64,000 nucleotides of DNA from Micromonospora sp. MA102 (GTDB lineage: Bacteria > Actinomycetota > Actinomycetes > Mycobacteriales > Micromonosporaceae). The notes under the pieces are model-generated. The model worked only from the letters and a program-made list of their open reading frames with translations, ran no database searches and had not been told where the DNA came from. Shown here in pieces: positions 42,800-51,858 of this stretch; the first letter of the stretch is position 1, and every line of letters begins with the position of its first letter. The translations under genes and the position numbers were made by a program. Where the stretch lies: positions 94,371-158,370 of the forward strand of contig NZ_JAMWEG010000013.1 in the NCBI RefSeq assembly GCF_025460765.1. Reading direction: 5' to 3'.

Positions 42800-42933
42800 G
42801 CGGGTACGCGAAGAAGTCCACTGCGAAGGGCAGAGATGATGTCAATCATGCCGCTGATCGCGCATTGCGGAGGCACGACTCTAGCCGATGTGAATGCAGG
42901 CCGATCCCGAGCGCGAAGCACTAGATTCACCTT

Positions 42934-43392
42934 ATGTACTCGACCCAGGTGTCCCAACTCGTCAAGGCCCCGCGCTCAGCCGTCTATCGGGCACTGCTCG
43001 ACCCGGCTGCGGTCGCCAAGTGGCGGGTGCCCACCGGCATGAGCGGCCACGTGCACGAGTTCGACGCGCGCGAGGGCGGCTCGTTGCGGGTTTCGCTCAC
43101 CTACGAGACGCCCGACAATACCGGCAAGTCGACGCCACACACCGACAGCTACCACGGCCACTTCGTCAAGATCGTGCCCGACCAGCAGGTGGTCGAGGTG
43201 GTCGAGTTCGAGACCGACGATCCCGCGCTGCGCGGCGCGATGACCATGACCACGACGCTCACCGACGTGGACGGCGGCACCGAGGTCGTCGTCGTGCATG
43301 ACGGCATTCCCGACGCGATCCCGGCCGAAGACAACGAGACGGGTACGCGCATCGCCCTGGCGAACCTCGCCAGACTCGTCGAACTGGCCTAG
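42934..43392 (+). CDS. SRPBCC/AHSA1 family protein
   Basis: 152 residues starting ATG 42934. The START-like fold shows VKAPRSAVYRALLDPAAVAKWRVP, the aromatic FDAREGGSLRVSLTYE, GHFVKIVPDQQVVEVVEFE and a long C-terminal helix TRIALANLARLVEL. This is the activator-of-Hsp90-like branch; members bind hydrophobic ligands in a deep pocket, cytoplasmic. Its TAG stop lies at the edge of the IS5 remnant. It has no operon partner. Confidence 0.85.
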   Translation: MYSTQVSQLVKAPRSAVYRALLDPAAVAKWRVPTGMSGHVHEFDAREGGSLRVSLTYETPDNTGKSTPHTDSYHGHFVKIVPDQQVVEVVEFETDDPALRGAMTMTTTLTDVDGGTEVVVVHDGIPDAIPAEDNETGTRIALANLARLVELA

Positions 43393-44231
43393 GGTCTGTG
43401 TCGAAGTCGGTCACAGCCACTCGTTGATGGCGGCGAGGTGGATGGTGGCTTCGTAGCGGACGGCGAGCTTGTCGAAGCGGGTCGCCACGGCGCGGTTGCG
43501 TTTGAGCCGGTTGATGCCGCACATCACGGCGTGACGCTGCTGGTAGACGTGCGGGCCGTAGGCGGGTGGCCAACCGCCTTTGGACCCCTTGGCTCGCCGG
43601 CGGGCGTCCTGGTCGGCCTTGCTCGGGATGGTCGCAGCGATCCCACGCCGGCGCAGGTAGGCCCGGTTCGCCTTCGACGTGTATGCCTTGTCGGCCAAGA
43701 CGCGGTCCGGGCGGGTCCTTGGGCGGCTGGTCGTCAGTCGGGGGACGCGGATGGCGGTCAGGACCGGGATGAACTGCGGGCTGTCGCCGCGGTGTCCGGC
43801 GGTCAACACGATGGCGAGGGGTTTCTGGCTTGCTCGCAGCCCAGGTGCAGCTTCGTGGTCAACCCGCCGCGGGAGCGGCCCAACGCATGGTCGGCTGGCT
43901 CGGCGCTGACGCCTCTGGGCGGTTCGACCTGCAGATCGCCATGGGGCGCCTACCCGGATCCGCCACCGGATCCCTCGATCAACTGCCGCCTGGTCCAGGA
44001 CGACGGTCGACCCGGCCGCTTCGACGTCGGCAGCAACGGCTGCAACACCGCCCACTGCACGTCGGTCAGGTCGAACCGCCTCGTCACCGCCAAGGTGTCG
44101 ACGAGGTCTCCGGTTTCAGGTTCCGCTTGATCACTGAACCATCTCCCGGAGACCTCGCCCACTTTGATCTTCGGCACCCGCTGAAACCGTCAGCCCAACT
44201 CAGGCCGTCACACCGACTTCGACGCAGGCCT
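43391..44231 (-). mobile_element. IS5-family element, decayed
   Basis: Ends contain the inverted repeat TCGAAGTCGGT (left 43401-43411, right 44212-44222 as complement), within longer weaker arms. Inside, an N-terminal frame (43950-44177: RRFDLTDVQWAVLQPLLP, RRQLIEGSG) and a C-terminal frame (43411-about 43840: LADKAYTSKANRAYLRRRGIAATIPSKADQ, INRLKRNRAVATRFDKLAVRYE) are in different phases. The middle (about 80 residues, from GAPW to GDLQVEPPRGV) is deleted. It cannot make a working transposase. Confidence 0.8.
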
Positions 44232-44341
44232 GAGACCGTCCGGATCTGGCGGCGCACCGACTCCCGGTCCGATGCCCGGCCGCCGTGCTGGGCTCGGTCA
44301 ACCTCCGGCCGGTTCGGTTTCGGCTGCCGGATCGCTGGACT

Positions 44342-45612
44342 CTAGACGGCCTCCGCTGGGTCTGGACGTGTTCGCTCGCCCCACCGGACGACCGCCGGGG
44401 CGGCCAGGCCGACCGCGACGAAGATGCCGCCCATCAGCAGCCATCCGGGGGCTCCCCAGGCGATGCAGAGCAGGCCCAGCATGGAAGGAGCGGCGACATT
44501 GGCCAGGCCCGTGCCGAGCCCGAAAATGCCCGTGTATTGCCCCTGCGCGTGTGGAGGCGCGAGTTGGAACTGCAACTCAAGCGAGCCCGCCGCGTGCCAT
44601 AGCTCGCCGACGGTGTGCGCGGCGACTCCCAGCGTCATTACCGTGACGGCAAGCCATCCGGGCATCGTCGATGTGGCGGCGATCAGGGCCATCCCGATCA
44701 GGAACGCCATCCCGGAGCGGCGCATGGCTCGACCTGCCGCTGAACTGGTATCAATTCCCCGGCTCGCTCTGACCTGGAGCGCCGCGACGAGGGCGGTGTT
44801 GACCAGCACGGCCGCCCCGACGAACCAGCGCGGCGCGTGGGTCTGCGAGATGATCCACACCGGCAGCGCGAAGACCAGTACTTGGCCGTGAATTCCCATG
44901 ATGGCGTCGAGCGCGGTGACTGCCATGTAGGGCTTGTCCTTAGAGCGATCCAGCGCCCGGTCGTGGGGGGCGCTGGAATGGGTGGCAGTGAGGGCAGTCG
45001 GGTGATGATGGCGGCGCATGCCACGAAGCTGGTGGCGTTGCCGACGATCAGGGCCAGGTAGGCGGCGCGGGTGTCCAGTTGCACTGCGGCGCCGGCGGCG
45101 AGGGCCCCGCAACATCCGGCGAGGTTGGCAACCGAACGAAGATAGGCACGGTACGAGGCCGGGTTGGTGCCGCTGAAGCCGCGCACCAGTGGACCGCGAG
45201 ACGCCCCGCCGGCTGATTGAGCGAGCTGGGTCAGGCAGACCAGGACGACGAACAGCCAGAACGTGTGGACGAAGGCCAGGGCGGCCATGGTGGCGGCTCG
45301 GATGATCAGAGTCAGCAGATAGACCTCGCGCGGGCCTCGTCGATCGGCGAGATGCCCCGCCGGGATCCCGGCGAGCATCCCGACGAGTGCTGCGATGCCC
45401 AGGCCTAGGGCGACCTGCGCGAGGGAAAGCCCGACGGAGTGGATGAAGAAGAGCACGGCGCTGGCCATGAAGATGCCGCTTCCGAGCATGTTGACGAAGG
45501 TCGCGATGGCCAGGACGCGGCGAGGGCCGTGATCGGGAATGAATCCTCGGGCAACGAGCCATGAGCTGCTCGGCGGTGGGACGGGAACGAACGACGTTGT
45601 CGCTGTCTGCAA
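44342..45612 (-). pseudogene. MFS transporter split by a frameshift
   Basis: The N-terminal part (from TTG 45612, RRVLAIATFVNMLGSGIFMASAVLFFIHS, AGIPAGHLADRRGPREVYLL with the MFS loop motif) and the C-terminal part (KPYMAVTALDAIMGIHGQVLVFALPVWI to WGAPGWLLMGGIFVAVGLAAPAVV) are in two frames. They join at a run of six G (44965-44970), where one missing base explains the shift. Together they give about 420 residues with 12 spans. It may be a real inactivation, phase-variable slippage, or a sequencing error. Members export drugs or metabolites. Confidence 0.75.
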
Positions 45613-45676
45613 AGTGCGGGAGCCTCTCGTCGACGGTCTTGGACTCGTTGCAGGGGCTGTGCGCTGCCGGGCGCCG

Positions 45677-46543
45677 TTACTCGAGGCTGGCCAACTCTTC
45701 GGGAGACAGGCGCAGCGCCCCGGCGGCGAGGTTCTCGACCAGGTGATTGGGGTTGCCGGTGCCGGGGATGGCCAGTAGGTGTGGCCCGCGGCTGAGGGTC
45801 CACGCGATCCGTACCTGCGCCGGTGTCGCGCCGTGTGCGCGGGCGATCACCTCCACCGCCTCGTTGGTGGCCACGCCGCCGGCCTCACGTTTGTCGCCGG
45901 CGATCGCGTAGAACGGCACGAAGGCGACACCCTGCTCGCCGCAGGTGCGCACGAACTGGTCGTGCATGCGTCGGGTGTCGACGCCGTACGGGTTCTGCAC
46001 GCACACCACCGGGGCGATCGCCTGTGCCTGCGCGAGGTGGTGCGGGCGGATGTTCGACAGGCCGAGATGCCGGATGAGCCCGGCGTCGCGCAGATCGGCC
46101 AGCGCGCCGAAGTGCTCCGCGACCGAGTCCAGCCCGTGCTGGCGCAGGTTCACGACGTCGAGGTGGTCGCGGCCGAGTTGGCGCAGGTTTTCCTCGACCT
46201 GCCCGCGCAGTTGGTCCGGTCGGGCCAGCGGCAGCCACTCCCCTGAGGGGTCGCGGCCCGGCCCGACCTTCGTGGTGATGACCAGGTCGTCGGCGTACGG
46301 CGACAACGCCGTGTTGATCAGTTCGTTCGCCGACCGGAGCGGCGAGAAGTAGAACGCCGCCGTGTCGATGTGGTTGACGCCGAGCTCGACCGCCTGGCGC
46401 AGCACGCCGACGACCCTGGCGCGATCGCTCGCCGCGCTGCCGTTACGCGTCAGCCGCATCGCGCCGAATCCGATCCGGTTGACGGTCAGGTCGCCGAGGG
46501 TCCAGGTGCCTGCGGAACCCGCAGTGATCATGTTGATGGGCAT
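45677..46543 (-). CDS. Aldo/keto reductase
   Basis: 288 residues, soluble. The barrel contains GFGAMRLT, HIDTAAFYFSPLRSANELI (catalytic Asp and Tyr), ITTKVGP (Lys), QHGLDSV (His-like position), GLIRHLGLSNIRPHHL and VRIAWTLSRGPHLLAIPGTGNPNHLVENLAA (NADPH-binding). It reduces aldehydes or ketones with NADPH. The substrate is not known. It lies beside the split MFS gene on the same strand, 64 bp upstream of it. Confidence 0.9.
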   Translation of the reverse strand: MPINMITAGSAGTWTLGDLTVNRIGFGAMRLTRNGSAASDRARVVGVLRQAVELGVNHIDTAAFYFSPLRSANELINTALSPYADDLVITTKVGPGRDPSGEWLPLARPDQLRGQVEENLRQLGRDHLDVVNLRQHGLDSVAEHFGALADLRDAGLIRHLGLSNIRPHHLAQAQAIAPVVCVQNPYGVDTRRMHDQFVRTCGEQGVAFVPFYAIAGDKREAGGVATNEAVEVIARAHGATPAQVRIAWTLSRGPHLLAIPGTGNPNHLVENLAAGALRLSPEELASLE

Positions 46544-46627
46544 CGGGCGAATCTAGCCACCGCCGCTGACCTGCGCAGTCGGTCGTCCGCCGGATACCGC
46601 TCGCGCTAGATCACTGCTAGTTTTTTA

Positions 46628-47055
46628 TCGTGGGAAGCGCTCCGCCGGGCATCGCAGTGACAGCTCGCAGTTCATTCCGGTCCTGACCACATCCTTGTTC
46701 CGCCTGTGACGTAGCTGGCCGTCCGAGGACGAGGCCCGATCGGTCCTGGCCGATAAGGCGTACGCATCGAAAGGGAACCGGGCGTACCTGCGCGGCGCGG
46801 GATGGGCCCCCGGAGCGGGTGGCGCGGAGGAAGTGCTGTGACCATCCCGAGCAAGACCGACCAGGAAGCCCACCGACGGGCCAAAGGATCTAAGGGCGGC
46901 CGGCCACCGGCCTTCGAGCCCAACGATCTATCAGCAACGCGGCGTCGGGAAGCGCGGCACCAACCGGAACGCAACGCGCTGTCACTACCCGCTTCGACTC
47001 GCCGGTCCGCTACGAAGCCACAGTCCACCTCGCCGATATCAAAGAGTGGCTGTGA
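46628..47055 (+). pseudogene. IS5-type transposase remnant
   Basis: DSSQFIPVL, LADKAYASKGNRAYLRGAGW, TIPSKTDQEAHRRAKGSKGGRPPAFEP and, after another shift, TRFDSPVRYEATVHLADIKEWL follow the same protein as the element at 43391, but in at least three different frames. Only the C-terminal half remains and it lies on the opposite strand. Confidence 0.65.
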
Positions 47056-47130
47056 CGGACTTTGATACATGCCGTAGCACGGCCCTGTCATAGCCGCCGG
47101 TCGGGCGTTGGCTGCTCGGCAGGTGGGGCG

Positions 47131-47154
47131 CATCCGACCATGCCGATGAGCGGA
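47131..47154. repeat. Dispersed intergenic repeat, copy a
   Basis: CATCCGACCATGCCGATGAG and CGGA: the right-hand half of the family seen at 47697 and 55953. Confidence 0.45.
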
Positions 47155-47161
47155 TGGCCGG

Positions 47162-47674
47162 CTAATGGCTGGTCTCAGGCGCATCAGGAAGGCCGGCCTG
47201 GACTCGCCAGGGATGCGGTTCGAATGGGCCCGAGGCGAGGACGTCCATCAACATCGCCGTGCCGGTTGCGAAGGCCTCGACAAGTTCGTGGCTGTTCACC
47301 GCGTGCCATTGCGCCCGCCGCACTTGGTGCATGTTGTGGTCCTGCGGGCACCAGCACGCCACCTCCACCGCCGCGTTCACGGTGAGCTTTGGTGGTGCCA
47401 GCCAGGCGACGTCGAGCGTGAGTTCGAGCCAGTCGTCGCGGGTGTTGTACAGCGTGATCGTCGTGTCGACGAGCAGCAGGTAGTGGCCTCCTTTCGAGGG
47501 CTGTGGGGGCTCCGTCCGGTCCGGATACCAATGCCATGCCGCGCGGTCGGCGGCCGACGGGTGGCTGTCGAGTTCGTTCGCCAACCTTCGCAGCTCGCCT
47601 TCAGCGTTCAGATAGTCACGCGGTAGTCCCTCGCGCAGCGGGACGTGGGCCATCGATGGAGCCGGTCCGACCAT
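47162..47674 (-). CDS. Hypothetical protein, ~170 aa
   Basis: The frame opens at 47746, but ATG at 47674 starts MVGPAPSMAHVPLREGLPRDYLNAEGELRRL after a GGAG and avoids the dispersed repeat that overlaps the longer reading. The product is soluble with alternating strands (YLLLVDTTITLYNTRDDWLELTLDVAWL and KLTVNAAVEVACWCPQDH), the pattern of a beta-rich DUF-type protein. No family is recognised. Neighbours give no hint. Confidence 0.55.
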   Translation of the reverse strand: MVGPAPSMAHVPLREGLPRDYLNAEGELRRLANELDSHPSAADRAAWHWYPDRTEPPQPSKGGHYLLLVDTTITLYNTRDDWLELTLDVAWLAPPKLTVNAAVEVACWCPQDHNMHQVRRAQWHAVNSHELVEAFATGTAMLMDVLASGPFEPHPWRVQAGLPDAPETSH

Positions 47675-47696
47675 GCTCCGATGATCCACCAGAACG

Positions 47697-47776
47697 CCCG
47701 ATCTGGCCGCGATCCGCGCGTGGCGGAGCGTGACGGCGGCCGCCACCGCTCGGCATCCTGGTCTGCCGATGAGCGG
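47697..47776. repeat. Dispersed intergenic repeat, copy b (two units)
   Basis: Unit 1 CCGATCTGGCCGCGATCCGC, spacer with GGCGGAGCGTGACGGCGGCC, and unit 2 GCATCCTGGTCTGCCGATGA. Almost identical over 70 bp to 55953-56035. Confidence 0.7.
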
Positions 47777-47794
47777 TAGTGGGGGAACCTGGTC

Positions 47795-48334
47795 TTAGGA
47801 GATCGAGGCAGGCCAGCGGTGCTCGCGCCACTCGTCCCATGTCGCAAATCCGGCCGGTGGGTCATCGACAGGTTCACTGCCGTCTAGTTCCCCTGGCGTC
47901 GGGATGCTCATGATGGCAGCCCACGTGGCGAGTTCCTCGTCGGACATGTGCCAGGTCGTGTGCGGCTCTTCGGCTTGCCGTCGGTCAAGTCGTTGCCGCT
48001 GCTCGGTCGGTGTGAGTTGGAAGTACAGCACCTTCACCGCCGCACCGAGGTCGGCTGCTGCCTTTCGTAGAGCCGAGCGCTCATCTCGGCCCCAGAGGCC
48101 GAAGTCGATGACAACGTTGACTCCGAGTTCGAGCGCGCGCAGCGCGATCTCGATGAGCCGTCCTTCGATAACGTCCGAAGCCGATGGCGGGTTCGCCAAC
48201 CCGTAGAGGGCCTTTACCCACTCGTCCTTCGTCAGACGAAGGGCCCTCTCCTCGACCTCTACGCGCCGTGCCTCTGTGGTCTTCCCGGTGCCTGGCAGCC
48301 CGACGGTCAGGAACAGAGTTGGTGGTGTTGTCAT
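47795..48334 (-). CDS. P-loop ATPase / kinase-like protein (zeta-toxin/AAA_33 group)
   Basis: ATG at 48334 is preceded by GGGGA; a GTG three bases earlier is also possible. 179 residues with Walker A VGLPGTGKTT near residue 13-20, LTKDEWVKALYG (acceptor-binding helix), NVVIDFGLWGRDERSALRKAA (Walker B strand VVIDFG) and a lid FQLTPTEQRQRLDRRQ. This order is that of the AAA_33/zeta-like nucleotide or small-molecule kinases. No antitoxin is adjacent, so a detoxifying kinase is as likely as a toxin. Confidence 0.75.
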   Translation of the reverse strand: MTTPPTLFLTVGLPGTGKTTEARRVEVEERALRLTKDEWVKALYGLANPPSASDVIEGRLIEIALRALELGVNVVIDFGLWGRDERSALRKAAADLGAAVKVLYFQLTPTEQRQRLDRRQAEEPHTTWHMSDEELATWAAIMSIPTPGELDGSEPVDDPPAGFATWDEWREHRWPASIS

Positions 48335-48370
48335 CACTTCCCCATACGAGCGGTCGCCTTATCGTCGCTG

Positions 48371-48420
48371 ACATCTGGACATGCCGCAGACCGCGTCACG
48401 GAGCGCGGTCGGCTGTCCAC
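48371..48420. repeat. Dispersed intergenic repeat, copy c (degenerate)
   Basis: ACATCTGGACATGCCGCAGA followed by ACGGAGCGCGGTCGG resembles the first unit of copies b and h. Confidence 0.35.
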
Positions 48421-48560
48421 GAGTGGTGACGCGCGGACGTGTCGACGAGCGGATGCTTAGGGGCCATCCGGACCATTGAGTACGAGACCATCGGGCGGTG
48501 CCTGGCAGCCACGACGGGGCTATCGATCACTTGGGATCTTGTCGTACTAGTCTTCGCCGC

Positions 48561-49184
48561 ATGGCCTTACGACCGGACGAGTTCTATGACCACGCAGTCG
48601 CCGTCGCGGACAGCGAGCGGCGGCTCCCGTTGGCACGCATGACGGGATGGGAGATCAGTCCGTTCGAGCCGGACGGACTGCGCGTAGCGCCGTTGCGCCC
48701 GCCGGTACTCCCGGAGCCTGCGCGGCACGGTGAGGATCCGTCGGACTGCAACGCCTGCCGCGACCGGGACGAAGGGATCTGGTTCAACGATCACTGGCGG
48801 CTGGTCCGGATTGCGGGAGTGGGCGTCCCGCTGGTGCTCATGCTGCATCCGCGCGATCACTACGACATGGCGGATCTACCTGACGAAATGGCCGCCGAAC
48901 TGGGCCTGTTGAGCACTCGCATCGTCCGCCACATGCAGGCACTGCCGCACATCTCGCGGGCCCACGTCTACCGCATCGGAGATGGTGGCGCCCACCTGCA
49001 CGTCTGGTTCTTCGCTCGGCCCGAAGGACAGGCCCAATTGTGGGGGTCGTGGCTGGTCGTCTGGGACGACCTGCTACCGGAGTACCCAGCGGACGTTGCG
49101 GACGCTGACGCTGAAATCGTGGCAGATGCGTTGGTCGCGTGCCACGGAGGCCACCGGTCGCCCGCCAGCGAACGGGCCGCCTGA
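48561..49184 (+). CDS. HIT-like (histidine-triad) family protein
   Basis: ATG at 48561 gives 207 residues. The end of the triad motif is GGAHLHVWFFARP (about residue 143), i.e. H-x-H-x with hydrophobic spacing, and a Cys pair in DCNACRDRDEG (about 62) recalls the zinc-linked N-terminus of HIT hydrolases. DHWRLVRIAGVGVPLVLMLHPRDHYDMADL forms the central strands. Such enzymes cleave nucleotide phosphodiesters or phosphoramidates. The third His of a full HxHxHxx motif is replaced, so activity is uncertain. Confidence 0.6.
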   Translation: MALRPDEFYDHAVAVADSERRLPLARMTGWEISPFEPDGLRVAPLRPPVLPEPARHGEDPSDCNACRDRDEGIWFNDHWRLVRIAGVGVPLVLMLHPRDHYDMADLPDEMAAELGLLSTRIVRHMQALPHISRAHVYRIGDGGAHLHVWFFARPEGQAQLWGSWLVVWDDLLPEYPADVADADAEIVADALVACHGGHRSPASERAA

Positions 49185-49260
49185 CCGGTCTGATCTACGG
49201 CCCGGATATCACGGTCACGGCTGTTGCCACCGCCGCCGTGCGGATTTGCCCAAGGTCACG

Positions 49261-49320
49261 TATCCGGATCTGCCGCTGATCGCGCGTCTCGACCGGCGTC
49301 GAGGATCGCATGCCCCAGCG
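49261..49320. repeat. Dispersed intergenic repeat, copy d
   Basis: TATCCGGATCTGCCGCTGAT, then CGCGCGT, then GATCGCATGCC at the second-unit position. It lies in the 440-bp space between the HIT-like and DinB genes, where I see no gene. Confidence 0.6.
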
Positions 49321-49627
49321 ATAGGCGGCACGCCAGTTACGCACCGTGACAGCCGAGCTCGGAGAGAGCCGGCCAACTGTCACCCTTCAAGTGAAGTCGA
49401 TGTGTAACGGATCAAGTGGAGCCCGGCACGTGTCCGACTCCGGTTGATGGTGACACGGCGGCCTCGGTTGACGCTTGACATGATCGCTCCGGCGTCGCAT
49501 CGAGCGCGCGATTCGCGGCAGATCCGGTTGGCCGTCAGAGTGGTCGCCAGGTCTGACATGGGGGACCGGAATGGCGCAACCAGGGTTCGGCCGCACGGGA
49601 GTCGAAATGCGGCGCCAGGCCTACTGG

Positions 49628-50131
49628 TCAGGTGTTCACCAGCCACTGTTGCCCGTCGATGAGCTCGCGAACCGCGTCGAGGTGTCCGGCGTGGCAGGCG
49701 GTCTCGGTGATCACATGGAGCAGGACGTCCCGAAGATTGTGCAGGCGCCACTCACTCCCTGGGAAGGGCCACCAGGCCAGGTCGGCATCGGCAGATGAGG
49801 CGGCGATGACGGCATCGGCCAGAGAGGCCTCATGGCGATAGCAGTCAAGGACATCGCCGGCCGGCAGTCCCGGGGCTACCTGCCATGGGCTGTCTTGGCT
49901 GCCGACCATGTCGATGACCTCCGGGTCGCCGGCCACAACAGCGCGGAACCACAAACGCTCCACCGACAGCGCGAGGTGCTGCACCATCCCCAGGCAGCTC
50001 CACCCAGAGGGCAGCACGGGGCGCCGCAGCGCCTCATCGCTCAGTCCTTCCACGGCACCCAGCACGTGGTTTCGCTGCCTCTGGAGGCACTGCATCAACG
50101 CGGTGATCTCGGCGTCGACTGCCACCGTCAT
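49628..50131 (-). CDS. DinB/DUF664 family protein
   Basis: 167 residues from ATG 50131 with GGGAGG upstream. The four-helix bundle shows the three metal-binding His sites: SCLGMVQHLALSVERLWF (His near 52), and HVITETACHAGHLDAVRELIDG (two His near 140-146). The C-terminus GQQWLVNT is usual. Members are thought to be mycothiol- or bacillithiol-dependent transferases. Single gene without an operon. Confidence 0.85.
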   Translation of the reverse strand: MTVAVDAEITALMQCLQRQRNHVLGAVEGLSDEALRRPVLPSGWSCLGMVQHLALSVERLWFRAVVAGDPEVIDMVGSQDSPWQVAPGLPAGDVLDCYRHEASLADAVIAASSADADLAWWPFPGSEWRLHNLRDVLLHVITETACHAGHLDAVRELIDGQQWLVNT

Positions 50132-50327
50132 TTCTGAACCTCCCTAACACGACACTTCTTCACAGGGCCGAATGCAACCTTGCGGATACGTACCCGCCGA
50201 CTTTCCGTGACGACTGGCGTGCCAGTTATCCGCTTCTGTCGAAGAGTGGATGCCCGATCTTGGCATGTTCCTTTTGATCTCAACCGAAGTTCACCCGGCG
50301 ACGAGCATCCCGCCTGGCGCCCATCGT

Positions 50328-50927
50328 TTACGCCATCGCGAGCAGGGCGATGCCCATACCCGCGCTCATCAGGCCGTGGCACAGTGCCGACCAGTCCAGC
50401 GGACACGCCACCGCGTTCGTCGTCGCCGTGGGCAGTCCACCGATGTGCATCCCGCGGCCAACCCACCAGAATGCGGCGAGTACCAGGTAGCCCCCGAGCA
50501 GCGCACTGGCCCATCCGGCGCATCCGACCGGCGCATGACCCATCCTGGCCATGTCCATACCACTGTGACCGCCGGCGGAGGCGTCCCCCGGTGTCGAGGC
50601 ACCCATCCACACCATGGTCCCTGTGGCGGTGGCGAAGAAGACCGGGTGGGCACGACCGCGCGGCGTCCACACCGCCCGCACCGCGAACCACCCCGTCGAC
50701 ATCATGAAAATGGCAATCCAGGCTGCTGCCGGGACCGCCGCGCCCCACGGCCAGATCATCGCGATCATCGATAGGCCCATGACCAGGTGCAACATCTCGG
50801 AGAGTCGATGCTCCGCCACCGGACAGAGCCACGCAGCGGGTGGGCGAAGGCACCGGAGCAGGTGAAAGGCGGCCGCCCCTCCGAACGCCACTGTCAGCAG
50901 CCATCGGAGGGGGGCAATGCCGATCAT
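50328..50927 (-). CDS. DUF5134 membrane protein
   Basis: ATG at 50927 (MIGIAPLRWLLTVAFGGAAAFHLLRC) gives 199 residues and stands 43 bp after the DUF899 stop, so the longer frame to 51029 that overlaps it is rejected. Five to six spans are visible: LLTVAFGGAAAFHLL, EMLHLVMGLSMIAMIWPWG, AAWIAIFMMSTGWFAV, WASALLGGYLVLAAFWWVG and ALCHGLMSAGMGIALLAM. His and Met residues in and between the spans (HLVMGLSM, HSGMDMARMGH) hint at copper binding, but this is inference. Probably in an operon with the DUF899 gene. Confidence 0.8.
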   Translation of the reverse strand: MIGIAPLRWLLTVAFGGAAAFHLLRCLRPPAAWLCPVAEHRLSEMLHLVMGLSMIAMIWPWGAAVPAAAWIAIFMMSTGWFAVRAVWTPRGRAHPVFFATATGTMVWMGASTPGDASAGGHSGMDMARMGHAPVGCAGWASALLGGYLVLAAFWWVGRGMHIGGLPTATTNAVACPLDWSALCHGLMSAGMGIALLAMA

Positions 50928-50970
50928 CGGCCCCACGAACGGTGGCGGGGCCTCCGGCAGGCGCCGAACC

Positions 50971-51729
50971 TCAGTGGCAGCACTGGTGCGCGCTGCCGGT
51001 GGGCTCGGTGGCGCCCAGGTCGTCGTCATGGCCGGCGGCGAGGCGCGACCACTGGGAGGTTGGCCGGCCGTCGAGTCGGAACTGGTCGCCGTCGGTCCGG
51101 AAGCGCCGCGGCCAACCTTCCGGCGAGTCCTCCCAGTCCTCCTGGCGACCGTAGACGGTCATGTCGAGCATCCCGTACGACGGTGCCATCGCCTCGACGC
51201 CCCGCCCGGTGGTCCAGTAGGTTTCGAACACCCGGTCGCCCTGGCGCAGGTAGCACGCCTTCATTCCGAACGCGCGCCCGGCGACGAGGGAGTCGAGCGA
51301 CTCCGCGGGCACGGAGTACCAGGGCGCCTGCCAGCCCATGAAGTCGCGGTAGCGCGAGGTTTCCTCGAACGGCCCCTGGCAGAAGACCGCGAACGTGATG
51401 TCGCGCGAGTGCAGGTAGGACAGCTCGAGCACCTGACCGGTGAAGAACGTGCAGCCCTCGCACTGGTCGCCGGCCGGCCTGCCCGTGTGCCACATGTGGT
51501 ACGACGCGAACAGCTGGGTCCTGCCCTCGAAGACGTCAAGCAGGGGTGTCGGGCCGTCGGCGCCGACGAGGGGGGTGGTCGGGTCGACCTCGACCATCGG
51601 CAGCCGCCGGCGGGCCGCGGCGATGGCATCGCCCTCACGGGTGTGCGACTTCTCGCGGAGCCGGAGTTCGTCGAGTTGTTTCTGCCAGGTCTCGCGGTCG
51701 GTGATCGGGGGTGTCGCTGGGGTGGTCAT
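50971..51729 (-). CDS. DUF899 family thioredoxin-like protein
   Basis: 252 residues: N-terminal WQKQLDELRLREKSHTREGDAIAAARRRLPMVEV is the family pattern, then FEGRTQLFASYHMWH, CEGCTFFTGQV (a CxxC with thioredoxin position) and YSVPAESLDSLVAGRAFGM. DUF899 proteins are thioredoxin-fold proteins often controlled by a nearby HxlR or ArsR regulator. Here an HxlR-type gene is divergent 130 bp away, and a DUF5134 membrane gene follows on the same strand. Confidence 0.85.
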   Translation of the reverse strand: MTTPATPPITDRETWQKQLDELRLREKSHTREGDAIAAARRRLPMVEVDPTTPLVGADGPTPLLDVFEGRTQLFASYHMWHTGRPAGDQCEGCTFFTGQVLELSYLHSRDITFAVFCQGPFEETSRYRDFMGWQAPWYSVPAESLDSLVAGRAFGMKACYLRQGDRVFETYWTTGRGVEAMAPSYGMLDMTVYGRQEDWEDSPEGWPRRFRTDGDQFRLDGRPTSQWSRLAAGHDDDLGATEPTGSAHQCCH

Positions 51730-51858
51730 GGGTTCCTCCTCGGATCAGTCGCTATGAGCGTAATAGTGACTGCTAGGATCGAGCAAGTAAGAATTCTTGA
51801 ACTCACCAGTGTGACGAACGGGCGGCGCGGTTCCGGACAAGGCGTAGGGAGGTTTTCG

